Of a stretch of 64,000 nt of DNA, positions 17,222-25,588 are shown one piece after another. The notes under the pieces were generated by a model. It did no database searches. It was not told the DNA's origin and saw nothing but the letters and a program-made list of their open reading frames with translations. This DNA comes from Nocardia jiangxiensis NBRC 101359 (GTDB taxonomy: Bacteria; Actinomycetota; Actinomycetes; Mycobacteriales; Mycobacteriaceae). A program made the translations under genes and the position numbers. The stretch is from positions 27,581 through 91,580 of the forward strand of contig NZ_BAGB01000063.1 in the NCBI RefSeq assembly GCF_000308615.1, in the 5' to 3' direction. Position 1 is the first letter of the stretch; each line of letters opens with the position of its first letter.

Positions 17222-18561
17222 CAGCGTTCCACCGCTCGCAGATCGCGGGCGAGCCGGAACCCGGAGAAGATCTGCCGCCGAATCGGGTGATCCCAGTTGC
17301 GGAACGTGCTGCGACACGCGACCTGATCGGTGCCGAAACTCCCGCCGCGAAGCACCCGGTAATCCCCGCCGAAGAACACCTGCGAGTACTCCGGATACGG
17401 GAACATCTCGAAACCGGGATACGGCTCGAACCCCGAGGAGGTCCACTCCCACACATCCCCGATCAGCTGATGCACCCCGGACGGTGACGCCCCCGCCGGG
17501 TACGCACCCACCTCCGCCGGTTCGAGATGCCGCTGACCGAGATTGGCGGTGGTCTCATCGGGATCCGCATCGCCCCACGGATATCGGCGCGAGCGCCCGG
17601 TGGCCGGATCGAACCGCGCCGCCTTCTCCCATTCCGCCTCGGTGGGCAGCCGTTTACCGGCCCAGGTGGCATACGCCTGCGCCTCGAACCAGCACACGTG
17701 CACCACCGGCTGCTGCGGACGCAACGGCGTCATCGTGCCGAAAACCCTTCGCCACCAGGTGTTTCCACCGTCACGCTCCCAGAACTGCGGCGCGTTCAGA
17801 TCCACCCGGACCCGATGCTCCCAGCCCTGCTCGGACCACAGCTCCGGACGACGGTAACCACCGTCCTCGATGAACTCCAGATATTGCGCATTGGTCACCG
17901 GCGCGGCATCGATCGCGAATCCGGGCATTCGCACCGGGTGGGCGGGCCGTTCGTTGTCCAGCGCCCACGGATCGGTCGAGGTGCCCATCATGAATTCCCC
18001 TGCGGGAAAGATGATCTCGCCGGACACCGGAACCGCGGCGGTGGGCGCGGGCGAGGCCGAGAGCACCGCGCCACCGACGCGCAGCTGATGGGTGGCCAGC
18101 ATCGTCTCGTCGTGCTGCTGTTCGTGCTGGGCGATCATGCCGAAGGCGAAACCGCCGGAGATCAGTCGATCACCACGTAAATCACTGTCCGCCAGCACAT
18201 CCCACACCTTCGCGCGCACCGTACCGGTGTAGTCGCGGGCCTCGGCGGGATCCAGCAGCGGCAGGGCGGGACGGTCGGCGCGCGGATGCCGGAACGCGTC
18301 GTAGAGCTGATCGATGTCGGCGCGCACCGGTTCCCGGCCGCCGACATCGCGCACCAGCCACAGCTCCTCCTGATTCCCGATATGCGCCAGATCCCACACC
18401 AGCGGGCTCATCAGCCGCGAATGCTGGGCCACCAGTTCGGCCTCGTCGACGCAGTCGGTGAGCCCCGCGGTACGCTCGCGCGCCCTGGTGAGCACCTGGG
18501 CGATCTGCTCGCGTAATCGTTCGGTTTCGGCGTGGTCGGTTCCGGAAAGATGAACGGTCAT
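17221..18561 (-). CDS. egtB: hercynine oxygenase
   Basis: A 446-residue non-haem iron sulfoxide synthase joining hercynine and gamma-glutamylcysteine with O2. It has an N-terminal DinB-like four-helix domain with iron ligands His60 (DLAHIGNQEE) and His146/His150 (HEQQHDET), and a C-terminal formylglycine-enzyme-like domain (FPAGEFMMGT, PVTNAQYLEFIEDGGY, RLPTEAEWEKAAR, GDVWEWTSS, VLRGGSFGT). The ATG at 18561 fits the family start. It lies 55 bases after egtA and overlaps egtC by one base. Confidence 0.95.
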   Translation of the reverse strand: MTVHLSGTDHAETERLREQIAQVLTRARERTAGLTDCVDEAELVAQHSRLMSPLVWDLAHIGNQEELWLVRDVGGREPVRADIDQLYDAFRHPRADRPALPLLDPAEARDYTGTVRAKVWDVLADSDLRGDRLISGGFAFGMIAQHEQQHDETMLATHQLRVGGAVLSASPAPTAAVPVSGEIIFPAGEFMMGTSTDPWALDNERPAHPVRMPGFAIDAAPVTNAQYLEFIEDGGYRRPELWSEQGWEHRVRVDLNAPQFWERDGGNTWWRRVFGTMTPLRPQQPVVHVCWFEAQAYATWAGKRLPTEAEWEKAARFDPATGRSRRYPWGDADPDETTANLGQRHLEPAEVGAYPAGASPSGVHQLIGDVWEWTSSGFEPYPGFEMFPYPEYSQVFFGGDYRVLRGGSFGTDQVACRSTFRNWDHPIRRQIFSGFRLARDLRAVER

Positions 18562-18616
18562 GGAAGAACTCCGAGGGTGAGGTGAATGACGACGCGACAA
18601 CGGCGCGCGAGCAGGT

Positions 18617-19867
18617 TCAGCGCGCGGTGGGCATGAATCCGGCACGACATCGGCGCACCGCGGCGTGCACCGTATCGGCCGCTTCGGGGGCAGCGGCGGC
18701 AGCGGCGATTTCCAGCAGATCCACTGCGACCGAACGAATTTCGGGATCGGTCAGACCACAGCGGGCGGCCTCGAGCCAGCAGTCCGCCATCGGTGCGGCC
18801 GCGCGGGTCGCCGCGGCGACCACCTCGGGCGCGGACATGAGCGCTTCGATCACGTGGATCGGCACCGACCAGTCCTGGCCGGGCTGCGCGTCGATATAGC
18901 GCACCTCGAGATATCCCGAGGCCCGCACCGGCGGGAACATCGTGGTCAGGTGATAGTCCAGGTCGGCGGCGTCGGGGCGGCGGCCGATCTCTTCGTCGAG
19001 AGCGCCGCACAGCCAATCCGCGAAGGTCGCGCCGGGCGGGGCCGCCCAGTCGTCCTCCTGGTCGGACCGGCGCACGCACAGCAGCGGGACGTCCAGCACC
19101 CAGCGGGCGTACGCGGTGATCGGATCGGGCCAGTCCAGCACCGGCGGCCTGGTCCGGGCATGGTCCAGGCGCAGCCAGGCGCGCATTCGCTGGGAAGCCC
19201 ACGAACCGGCCGGGGCATCGTGCAGATCCGGTGAGCAGGCGAAGGCCGCCAGCAGGGCCGGGCCGACGGTGTTGAGTGCGGTCCACCGCGCCGCGATCTC
19301 GGCGTGATCGGCCCCGGCGTCCACGCTGACCTGCGTTGCCGCGGTGTTGCACATCATGAGCTTGCCGAACGGGCCGATTCCGGCGAAGGAGCGTTCCATG
19401 GCCCGATAGCGCGGGGACTGCAGCACTCGCCGCGGCGGACGGATGCCGTCGGCCGCGGCGGAGAACGTTCGGATGGAACGGGATTCGAGCAATCGTTCGA
19501 GATGGCGGGCATCGGCCCGCAGGCTCGCACACAATTCGGCGGCTGATTCGAACGGAGCACTGGAGAGTTCGACCTGCCCACCGGGTTCGACGGTGACCCG
19601 GCTGCCTCCGGGCAGGGGTAGAGCGGGAGATTCGGGCGAAATCGTGGACGGCGCGTACGGCCCCAATGCCTCCGCGAGCGCCGTCGGCTCGGGACGCGGG
19701 GCGGGCGCCGAACACTCACCGGATTCGGTGAGCCACTCGAGCTCGGCGCCGATCAGACAGGGTGGCCCCTGTTTGAAACAGACGCCGCCGACATACGCCT
19801 CGGCCGCGGCGCGTGAGGTCAAATTGCCCCCCGCTCCGACCGCGGCCCGGACCGCCGTGACTGCCAT
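18617..19867 (-). CDS. egtA: glutamate-cysteine ligase of the ergothioneine pathway
   Basis: A 416-residue GCS2-type ligase that makes gamma-glutamylcysteine, the sulfur donor for EgtB. Family features are GAELEWL (metal and glutamate site), VTVEPGGQVELSSAP, MMCNTAATQVSVDAG and SGYLEVRYIDAQPGQDW. Mycothiol replaces glutathione in this group of bacteria, so a dedicated ligase in the egt cluster is normal. A GGAGG ribosome site lies before the ATG. It is the first gene of the leftward egt run, divergent from the egtE-like gene. Confidence 0.93.
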   Translation of the reverse strand: MAVTAVRAAVGAGGNLTSRAAAEAYVGGVCFKQGPPCLIGAELEWLTESGECSAPAPRPEPTALAEALGPYAPSTISPESPALPLPGGSRVTVEPGGQVELSSAPFESAAELCASLRADARHLERLLESRSIRTFSAAADGIRPPRRVLQSPRYRAMERSFAGIGPFGKLMMCNTAATQVSVDAGADHAEIAARWTALNTVGPALLAAFACSPDLHDAPAGSWASQRMRAWLRLDHARTRPPVLDWPDPITAYARWVLDVPLLCVRRSDQEDDWAAPPGATFADWLCGALDEEIGRRPDAADLDYHLTTMFPPVRASGYLEVRYIDAQPGQDWSVPIHVIEALMSAPEVVAAATRAAAPMADCWLEAARCGLTDPEIRSVAVDLLEIAAAAAAPEAADTVHAAVRRCRAGFMPTAR

Positions 19868-20206
19868 GTCAACCTCCGCTCCGCCGCGGGCGCTACTCGC
19901 GCCGCGGCAGCCGTGCTGCTCCTAGCTGTGTCGCCCGGCGGCTCGTCCGGCCGGGCGGACCTGGACCGGCCACCCGGGGGAACTCGATTCCGCCGACCCG
20001 GACCAGAGTAGCGGCGGCTACCGACAAGAAATCTGACGAAACGATAACGGTGCGTGATCACCACACCCGACCAGCGCGAATCCCCTCGAACCGACCTCGG
20101 GCGAGCACGGATCCGCCGTGCGGCGCGTGCGACACCCGCGTTCGCCGCGCCGGATTCGGCGAGTTGGCCGCACACGCGATGCCCGGCATCTTCTATCGTC
20201 GATTGG
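19868..20206. promoter_or_regulatory. intergenic region between egtA and the egtE-like gene
   Basis: A 339-base divergent gap without a convincing gene, although frames stay open because of the high GC content. Next to egtA is its ribosome site; next to the egtE-like gene is a TATCGT hexamer (20194-20199), a candidate leaderless promoter. No clear palindromic operator was found. Confidence 0.45.
20194..20199 (+). promoter_or_regulatory. -10 element of a leaderless promoter for the egtE-like gene
   Basis: TATCGT (TANNNT type) lies seven bases before the GTG at 20207, and no ribosome site is visible. Transcription would then start at the start codon itself. Confidence 0.5.
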
Positions 20207-21403
20207 GTGCTCGATCTGACTCGCCTTCGCGCCGACATCCCGGCCTACGACAACGCCACCTGGCCGACACCGGTATTTCTGGACAGTGCCGGATCGTCGC
20301 TGCCGCCCCGGCCGGTCCTGGACGCGGTGACCGGACATCTACGCCGGGAGACCGAGATCGGCGGCTACCGCGCCGCGAATGAGCGCCTGGACGATCTGGA
20401 ATCGGTCAAGGCCGCGATCGGCACGCTGATCAACGCCGACCCGTCGGGTATCGCGTTGAGCGACAGCGCGACCCGGGCCTGGTCCGATTTCTTCTACGCG
20501 GTACCGCTCGCGCCCGGCGACCGCATCCTGGTCTCCGAGGCCGACTACGCCAGCAACGCCATCGCGACGCTGCAACGCGCACAGGCCACCGGCGCGGTGG
20601 TCGAGCAGATCCCCAGCGACGAGGCCGGTCAGCTCGACCTCGACGCACTGGCCGCGATGCTCGACGAACGCGTGAAGCTGGTGTCGCTGGTGCACGCGCC
20701 CACCAACGGCGGCCTCGTCAACCCGGTCGGTGAGGCGGCCCGCATCGCGCACCGCGTGGATGCGCTGGTACTGCTGGACGCCTGCCAGTCCGCCGGTCAG
20801 CTCCCGCTGGACGTGGCCGAACTCGATGTCGACGCGATGTCGGCGACCGGCCGCAAATGGTTGCGCGGCCCACGCGGCACCGGATTCCTGTACGTGCGAC
20901 CGGAATTGGCCGCGACCATGGAACCGACCCGCTTGGACCTGCACAGCGCCGCGTGGGTGGGACCGCGCGAATACCGCCTGGCCGCCGACGCCAGCCGCTT
21001 CGAATTCTGGGAGTGCGACGTCGCCGCGCGCCTGGGCCTGGGCGCGGCCGTGCGCTATCTGCTGGACCACGGGCCCGATGAGGTCTACGCCGCGATCTCG
21101 GCCAACGCCCAGCAGTTGCGCAAAACCCTCGCGGAGATCCCCGAGGTGACCGTCCGTGATCTGGGCGCCCGGCACAGCGGCATCGTCTCGTTCACCATCG
21201 ACGGCTGGATTCCGGTGGACATCCGCGATCGGCTGCTGGCCCAGGACATCACCGTCACCGTGAGCCATCGCGGATCCACGCTGCTGGATATGTCCGCGCG
21301 CCGGTTGGACTCGGTGGTGCGCGCCTCGCCGCACTGCTTCGTCAGCCCCGATGAGCTGGAGCGTTTCACCGAGGCCGTGACCGGGCTGGCCACCGGCCGC
21401 TGA
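20207..21403 (+). CDS. egtE: class V aminotransferase-fold PLP enzyme, probably EgtE
   Basis: A 398-residue PLP enzyme. The class V marks are FLDSAGSSLPPRPVLDAV at the start, DACQSAGQLPLDV (Asp binding the PLP nitrogen) and SATGRKWLRGPRGTGFLYVR, where the Lys forms the internal aldimine. EgtE cleaves the C-S bond of hercynylcysteine sulfoxide to release ergothioneine. Position next to egtA-egtD and length support this, but in mycobacteria egtE ends the same operon, whereas here it is divergent. Other class V lyases look similar, so the symbol is probable rather than certain. GTG at 20207 has no ribosome site but an ideally placed TATCGT. Confidence 0.72.
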   Translation: MLDLTRLRADIPAYDNATWPTPVFLDSAGSSLPPRPVLDAVTGHLRRETEIGGYRAANERLDDLESVKAAIGTLINADPSGIALSDSATRAWSDFFYAVPLAPGDRILVSEADYASNAIATLQRAQATGAVVEQIPSDEAGQLDLDALAAMLDERVKLVSLVHAPTNGGLVNPVGEAARIAHRVDALVLLDACQSAGQLPLDVAELDVDAMSATGRKWLRGPRGTGFLYVRPELAATMEPTRLDLHSAAWVGPREYRLAADASRFEFWECDVAARLGLGAAVRYLLDHGPDEVYAAISANAQQLRKTLAEIPEVTVRDLGARHSGIVSFTIDGWIPVDIRDRLLAQDITVTVSHRGSTLLDMSARRLDSVVRASPHCFVSPDELERFTEAVTGLATGR

Positions 21404-21419
21404 GCCGGGTGCGGGCCGG

Positions 21420-22517
21420 TCAGTGCACCGGCGCGTCGAGCGGGTAGCGGGCGGGCAGATGGCTGCGGTCGCCGACGTGGAAGGCCAGGATCAGATCGTC
21501 GGCAACCTGGACCAACTCGTCGCGTCCCTCCACCCGACCGGCCATGTCCAGCGGCAACGCGGACAGGCCGTGCGCCGCGCCGATCAGATTTCCCGCGACC
21601 GCGCCGGTGGAATCCGAGTCACCGGAGTGGTTCACCGAAAGCAGCAGTGCCGCACGGGGATCCGCCGTCCGATCGGCGATCAGCGCGCAGTACACCGCGA
21701 TCGCGAGGCATTCCTCCGCGATCCAGCCCGCGCCGACCTGTTCGACGCGTTCGGCCGTGGCCTCGCCCTCCTCGGCGGTGCCGACCGCGCGCTGTAGCGC
21801 CGCGACGGTCTCCTCCGCGCCGGGACCGCCGGTGATCTGAGCGATGCTCTGCTGCACCGCATCTCGCAGCGGGATGCCCGCGACCACGCGATCGATCAGC
21901 GCGGCGAAGATACCCGCCGACAGATAGCCGGTCGGGTGGCCGTGCGTGAGCTGAGCGCAGCGCGCGGCCATGGCGAACGCGACATCGGGACCCAGGCGGG
22001 CCAGCCCGAACGGCGCGGACCGCATCACCGTCCCGCACCCCTTGGAGTCGGGGTTGACCGGACCCGGCACGCCCAGCTGATGCGGTTCGCAGTACTGCTC
22101 CTGCTGCCGGTTCAGTCCGCTCATGCACGCGTTCCCGGGTGAGCGCCGCGCGTAGAGGAACGGCCGGCTCGACAGCCAGCCGTCGGGCACGGGATCCGGG
22201 TCGTCCTGCCGCTGGGTCCGCAGCCAGCGCAGATAGGCCCGCTGCAACGCCGGGGCCGGATCCGTGCCCGGCGCCAGCCGCAACAACCCCTCCGCGGTGA
22301 ACAGTGTCATCTGGGTGTCATCGGTGATCTGCTGCGGCGCATCGGAAACGCGACCGGGCAGAAAATCCGTCACGCCGTCCGGACCGTGGAATTCACGGAT
22401 CGCATCCAGCTCGTAGAACTCGATCGGCCACCCCAGCGCGTCGCCGATAGCCCCACCGAGCAGTGACCCACGGACCCGATCCACCAGTTTCGTGTACTCC
22501 TGCACACATCCGATCAT
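21420..22517 (-). CDS. ADP-ribosylglycohydrolase family protein
   Basis: A 365-residue all-helical hydrolase of the DraG/ARH family that removes ADP-ribose from proteins or small molecules. The dinuclear metal site is seen in GAIGDALGWPIEF, ITDDTQMTLFTAEG (residues 63-76) and NHSGDSDSTGAVAGNLIGAAHG near residue 300. It also has SKGCGTVMRSAPFG, common to the family. It converges with the egtE-like gene and lies upstream of pth on the same strand side, with no partner ADP-ribosyltransferase visible, so the target is unknown. Confidence 0.9.
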   Translation of the reverse strand: MIGCVQEYTKLVDRVRGSLLGGAIGDALGWPIEFYELDAIREFHGPDGVTDFLPGRVSDAPQQITDDTQMTLFTAEGLLRLAPGTDPAPALQRAYLRWLRTQRQDDPDPVPDGWLSSRPFLYARRSPGNACMSGLNRQQEQYCEPHQLGVPGPVNPDSKGCGTVMRSAPFGLARLGPDVAFAMAARCAQLTHGHPTGYLSAGIFAALIDRVVAGIPLRDAVQQSIAQITGGPGAEETVAALQRAVGTAEEGEATAERVEQVGAGWIAEECLAIAVYCALIADRTADPRAALLLSVNHSGDSDSTGAVAGNLIGAAHGLSALPLDMAGRVEGRDELVQVADDLILAFHVGDRSHLPARYPLDAPVH

Positions 22518-22593
22518 GGCAGCCCGCCGGCGATCTCACTCGAGCAGACCTCAATCCGGGCCTCGCACAACGCAATCGGCGCTGGTATGTACC

Positions 22594-23205
22594 TCAGTGC
22601 ACCTGGTTCTGCGCGGCTTCCAGGCCCACTCGGAGCAGCAGTTCCACTGCGTCCGCCGCTTGTTCGACGATGACGGGGAGTTCCTTGCGCTCGACGCTGG
22701 AGAAGGGTTTGAGAACGTAGTCGGCCGGATCCTGGCGGCCCGGCGGGCGGCCGATGCCGAATCGGACGCGCAGGTAGTCCTTGGTTGTGAGGGCATTGGA
22801 GACCGACCGCAGGCCGTTGTGGCCGCCCTCACCGCCGCCGCGTTTGAGGCGGACGGTGCCGAACTCGAGATCCAGTTCGTCGTGGACGACGATCACCTCG
22901 GTCGGCGGAATGGAGAAGAAGCGGGCCAGTGCGGCGACCGGGCGGCCGGAGACATTCATGAACGAACGCGGCTTGGCCACCAGCACCTTGCGCCCGTCCA
23001 GACGCGCCTCGAGCAGGTCCGCGCCGGACTTCTTGTGCACGGTGAAACGGCCGCCGACGCGCCCAGCCAGCACGTCGGCGACCATGAAACCCGCATTGTG
23101 CCTGGTGCGCTCGTATTCGGATCCGGGATTACCCAGGCCGATCACGAGCGCGGGTCCCGTCGGACGCTCCGTATCGGACGTCATTCTCTCGGGCATCTCA
23201 GGCAT
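22594..23205 (-). CDS. pth: peptidyl-tRNA hydrolase
   Basis: A 203-residue enzyme that releases peptides from stalled peptidyl-tRNA. Catalytic and signature residues are visible: IGLGNPGSEYERTRHNAGFMV (catalytic His), KPRSFMNVSGRPV (Asn), VVHDELDLEFG (Asp) and GGGEGGHNGLRSV. ATG codons at 23205, 23196 and 23184 are all in frame before the conserved region, so the N-terminus is uncertain by up to seven residues. It follows rplY by 34 bases; the rplY-pth pair is conserved across the order. Confidence 0.95.
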   Translation of the reverse strand: MPEMPERMTSDTERPTGPALVIGLGNPGSEYERTRHNAGFMVADVLAGRVGGRFTVHKKSGADLLEARLDGRKVLVAKPRSFMNVSGRPVAALARFFSIPPTEVIVVHDELDLEFGTVRLKRGGGEGGHNGLRSVSNALTTKDYLRVRFGIGRPPGRQDPADYVLKPFSSVERKELPVIVEQAADAVELLLRVGLEAAQNQVH

Positions 23206-23239
23206 TCGACTCGGTCAGGAAAACCGTTGGGCAGCAGCC

Positions 23240-23839
23240 TTACTCGGCGGCTTCGCCCTCGGCCTCACCCTCGGCTTCGCCCTCGGCCTCGGCGGCCGGC
23301 GCGACGATGATGTTCACGATCAGCGTCTCGGCATCGGCGGCCAGGGTGACGCCCTTGGGCAGGGCGATGTCGGCCGCGGTGATCTGGGTGCCCGGCCCGG
23401 CGCCCTCGACCGAAACCTCGATCTGCTCCGGAATGTTCAGCGCGTCGGCCTCGACCGACAGGGTGGTCGACTCCTGGGTGACCAGGGTGCCGGGAGCGGC
23501 GTCGCCGACCAGGGTGACGTGCACGTCGGTGACGACCTTCTCGCCGCGCTTGACGATCAGCAGGTCGGCGTGCTCGATGTACCGACGGATCGGGTGCACG
23601 ACAACGGACTTGGTCAGCGCGAACTGCTTGGTGCCCTCGATCTCCAGGTTCACCACGGCGTTGGTGCCCTGCTCACGCAGGATGGCGGCGAAGGCCTGGG
23701 CGTTGATGGCCAGATGCTTGGGCGCCTCACCGTGGCCGTACAGCACGGCCGGAACGTTGCCGTCGCGGCGGGTGCGGCGCGCGGCGCCCTTGCCGAATTC
23801 GGTACGTACGGTGGCTTCGAGAAGGCTGGTGTCGGACAT
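23240..23839 (-). CDS. rplY: 50S ribosomal protein L25/general stress protein Ctc
   Basis: A 199-residue CTC-type L25 that binds 5S rRNA. The N-terminal L25 domain begins LEATVRTEFGKGAARRTRRDGNVPAVLYGHGEAP and the C-terminal beta domain includes IPEQIEVSVEGAGPGTQI. The last 20 residues are a short repeat of Glu-Ala-Glu-Gly units. It is upstream of pth and separated by only 34 bases, so the two are likely cotranscribed. Confidence 0.95.
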   Translation of the reverse strand: MSDTSLLEATVRTEFGKGAARRTRRDGNVPAVLYGHGEAPKHLAINAQAFAAILREQGTNAVVNLEIEGTKQFALTKSVVVHPIRRYIEHADLLIVKRGEKVVTDVHVTLVGDAAPGTLVTQESTTLSVEADALNIPEQIEVSVEGAGPGTQITAADIALPKGVTLAADAETLIVNIIVAPAAEAEGEAEGEAEGEAAE

Positions 23840-24210
23840 GAGGGGAAGTTCTCCTACGGCTTTCCGGGGCGGGTGTACCTAGCTGGCCAGGGGCTGCCCT
23901 GGCAAAGGGTCTGCTCGTCGGGCGAAAGAACGAACGAGAACGGCGGAAAAGCCGAGCCGCGTCGATCACGGTGTGTGCACATCTGTGCCTCACACCCTCG
24001 CCGAGACAACCCGAAGAGAATAACACGCACGACGGAGCACCCCGAACCGGACCCCGCGCCATGAACGGTGCTCACATCCGCGCGCCGACCGGCGCACCGT
24101 GCTTCCGCCACACTACCGTCCCGAGCGCCGATGTACACGGGTTCGAATCCTTCGAATCGAATCCCCGCAACGTTACGCCCGCGCACCTGCGCGTTGTCGG
24201 AGAAGACGGT
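23840..24210. other. 371-base gap upstream of rplY
   Basis: The half next to rplY is A-rich with a GGGGAAGTTCTC-like leader, presumably carrying the rplY promoter. The rest holds no gene that I can support. A GGTTCGAATCC string near 24140 imitates a tRNA T-loop, but no acceptor or anticodon stem surrounds it. Confidence 0.4.
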
Positions 24211-24874
24211 TCATCCTTCCGAGGCGGCATCGAACCGCTTCGCGTAGTGATCGACATACCGCCGCCCCGAACGCTGCACCAATTCGGACATCAGCGCATC
24301 GGTCGCACCGCGCACCCCGTCCCGGTCCGCGGGCCGGAAATACCGCGGCTCACCGAAACCGATCCGCACCCGGGCGAATCGCCAGCCGCGCCGCCCCGGC
24401 GGATTCACCCGATCGGTCCCCGAGAGCACCACCGGAATCACCGGCGCACCGGTCCGCATGGCCACCCGGATCACACCGGTGCGCCCGCGATACACGCGCC
24501 CGTCGGGCGAGCGGGTGCCTTCCGGGTAGATCCCCCACACCCCGCCGTCGTCGAGGATGCGCCGCCGCCTCCAACGCCGGAGCCGATGCGGCGCCCCCGG
24601 ATCGATCCACCGCCACCTGCCCGGTCGCGCGCAGCACCCACCGATCGAATCGACCGCGCAACCCGGTCCCGGTGTAGTACTCGCTCTTGGCGATGAACGT
24701 GATCCGGCGTGGCAGCACCAGGCACAGGTACAGCGAGTCGATCGCGGCGAGATGAGTCGCCGCGATGATCATCGGCCCGGTGCGCGGAACATGGTGCAGA
24801 CCTTCCACTTTCGGCCGCCCGAGCACCCACAACAGCGGCCCGACCACGACGTACTTCAACAGCCGATACCACAT
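24211..24874 (-). pseudogene. 1-acyl-sn-glycerol-3-phosphate acyltransferase-like gene with a frameshift
   Basis: Two adjoining frames together give a normal PlsC-like acyltransferase of about 220 residues. The first starts at ATG 24874 (GGGAGGG upstream) and holds MIIAATHLAAIDSLYL, a variant of the NHxxxxD catalytic motif with THLAAID, then FIAKSEYYTGTGLRGRFDRWVLRATGQVAVDRS. The second frame supplies WGIYPEGTRSPDGRVYRGRTGV, the substrate-binding motif. The switch lies in the GC run at about 24559-24569 and needs a one-base indel. It may be a real mutation or a sequencing error in GGCGGCGG-like sequence. It faces the TetR gene with two palindromic operators between. Confidence 0.8.
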
Positions 24875-24897
24875 GGAACCCTCCCTGAATTCGACTC

Positions 24898-24912
24898 GCA
24901 GACAGTGTCTAC
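24898..24912. promoter_or_regulatory. TetR operator candidate, copy A
   Basis: GCAGACAGTGTCTAC differs from copy B at two positions, one of them the centre. It is 23 bases, about two helical turns, from copy B, and lies between the acyltransferase pseudogene and the TetR gene. Confidence 0.7.
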
Positions 24913-24920
24913 CACAGCCC

Positions 24921-24935
24921 GTAGACACTGTCTAC
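24921..24935. promoter_or_regulatory. TetR operator candidate, copy B
   Basis: GTAGACACTGTCTAC is a perfect 15-base palindrome (GTAGACA / TGTCTAC). Together with copy A it forms a 13-base inverted repeat with an 8-base loop, so the pair could bind two repressor dimers. Confidence 0.72.
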
Positions 24936-24974
24936 GGGCCTGCGCGCACAATCCGGTCACACCGGGACGCGAGA

Positions 24975-25535
24975 ATGACGCGCATGGGAGTCGATGAGTC
25001 GTTGCGGGAACGACTGGTGAGCACCGGGGTCGACATGCTCGAGCAGGTCGGCGCGGGACAACTCGGACTACGCGCGATCGCCCGGGAGACGGGTGTCTCG
25101 CACGGGGCGCCGCGGCGCTACTTCCCCACCCACGACGCTCTGCTCGCCGCGATCGCCGCGCGCGGATTCGTCGATCTGCGAACACGATTCGAGGCATCCG
25201 AGGCCACGGACGCGCGCGCTCGCGTGGAGGCGCTGGCAGTGCAGTACGTGGCGTTCGCGCGGGAACGGCCGGAGATGTTCGTGCTGATGTTCCGGCACGA
25301 CCGGATCGCGGGTACCGGCGAGAACGTCCGGCAGCGCGCCGTGCCGATCTACCGGCTGTGGGCGGATCTGGTGAACGCCTGCACACCGGATCGTTCGGGC
25401 GAACGGGCACTGGGTCTGTGGACGAATCTGCACGGCATCGCGACCGTCGTCGCCAATCGCAGTATCGAGCTGATCGCGCCGCAGGCCGATATCGAGGAGT
25501 TGGTGCGCGCCGCGATAGCCCGGCATCTCGCCTGA
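24975..25535 (+). CDS. TetR-family regulator next to the broken acyltransferase gene
   Basis: A 186-residue regulator with the helix-turn-helix at GAGQLGLRAIARETGVSHGAPRRYFPTHDALLAAIAARG (residues 25-62), then a helical C-terminal domain with PEMFVLMFRHDRI and ALGLWTNLHGIATV, typical of the TetR_C WHG group. ATG at 24975 and ATG at 24984 are both possible starts. Twin palindromes upstream suggest that it represses itself and the divergent plsC-like gene. The ligand is unknown; a fatty acid derivative would fit the neighbour. Confidence 0.88.
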   Translation: MTRMGVDESLRERLVSTGVDMLEQVGAGQLGLRAIARETGVSHGAPRRYFPTHDALLAAIAARGFVDLRTRFEASEATDARARVEALAVQYVAFARERPEMFVLMFRHDRIAGTGENVRQRAVPIYRLWADLVNACTPDRSGERALGLWTNLHGIATVVANRSIELIAPQADIEELVRAAIARHLA

Positions 25536-25588
25536 AGCGGACCGAGTAATCTGGAGAGGTTGACCACCCCCGAATCAGGAGCCGTCCC

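Noticed and set aside
24130..24180. GGTTCGAATCC string resembling a tRNA T-loop
   Set aside because: The flanking bases do not pair as a T-stem, and no acceptor, D or anticodon arms are found around it.
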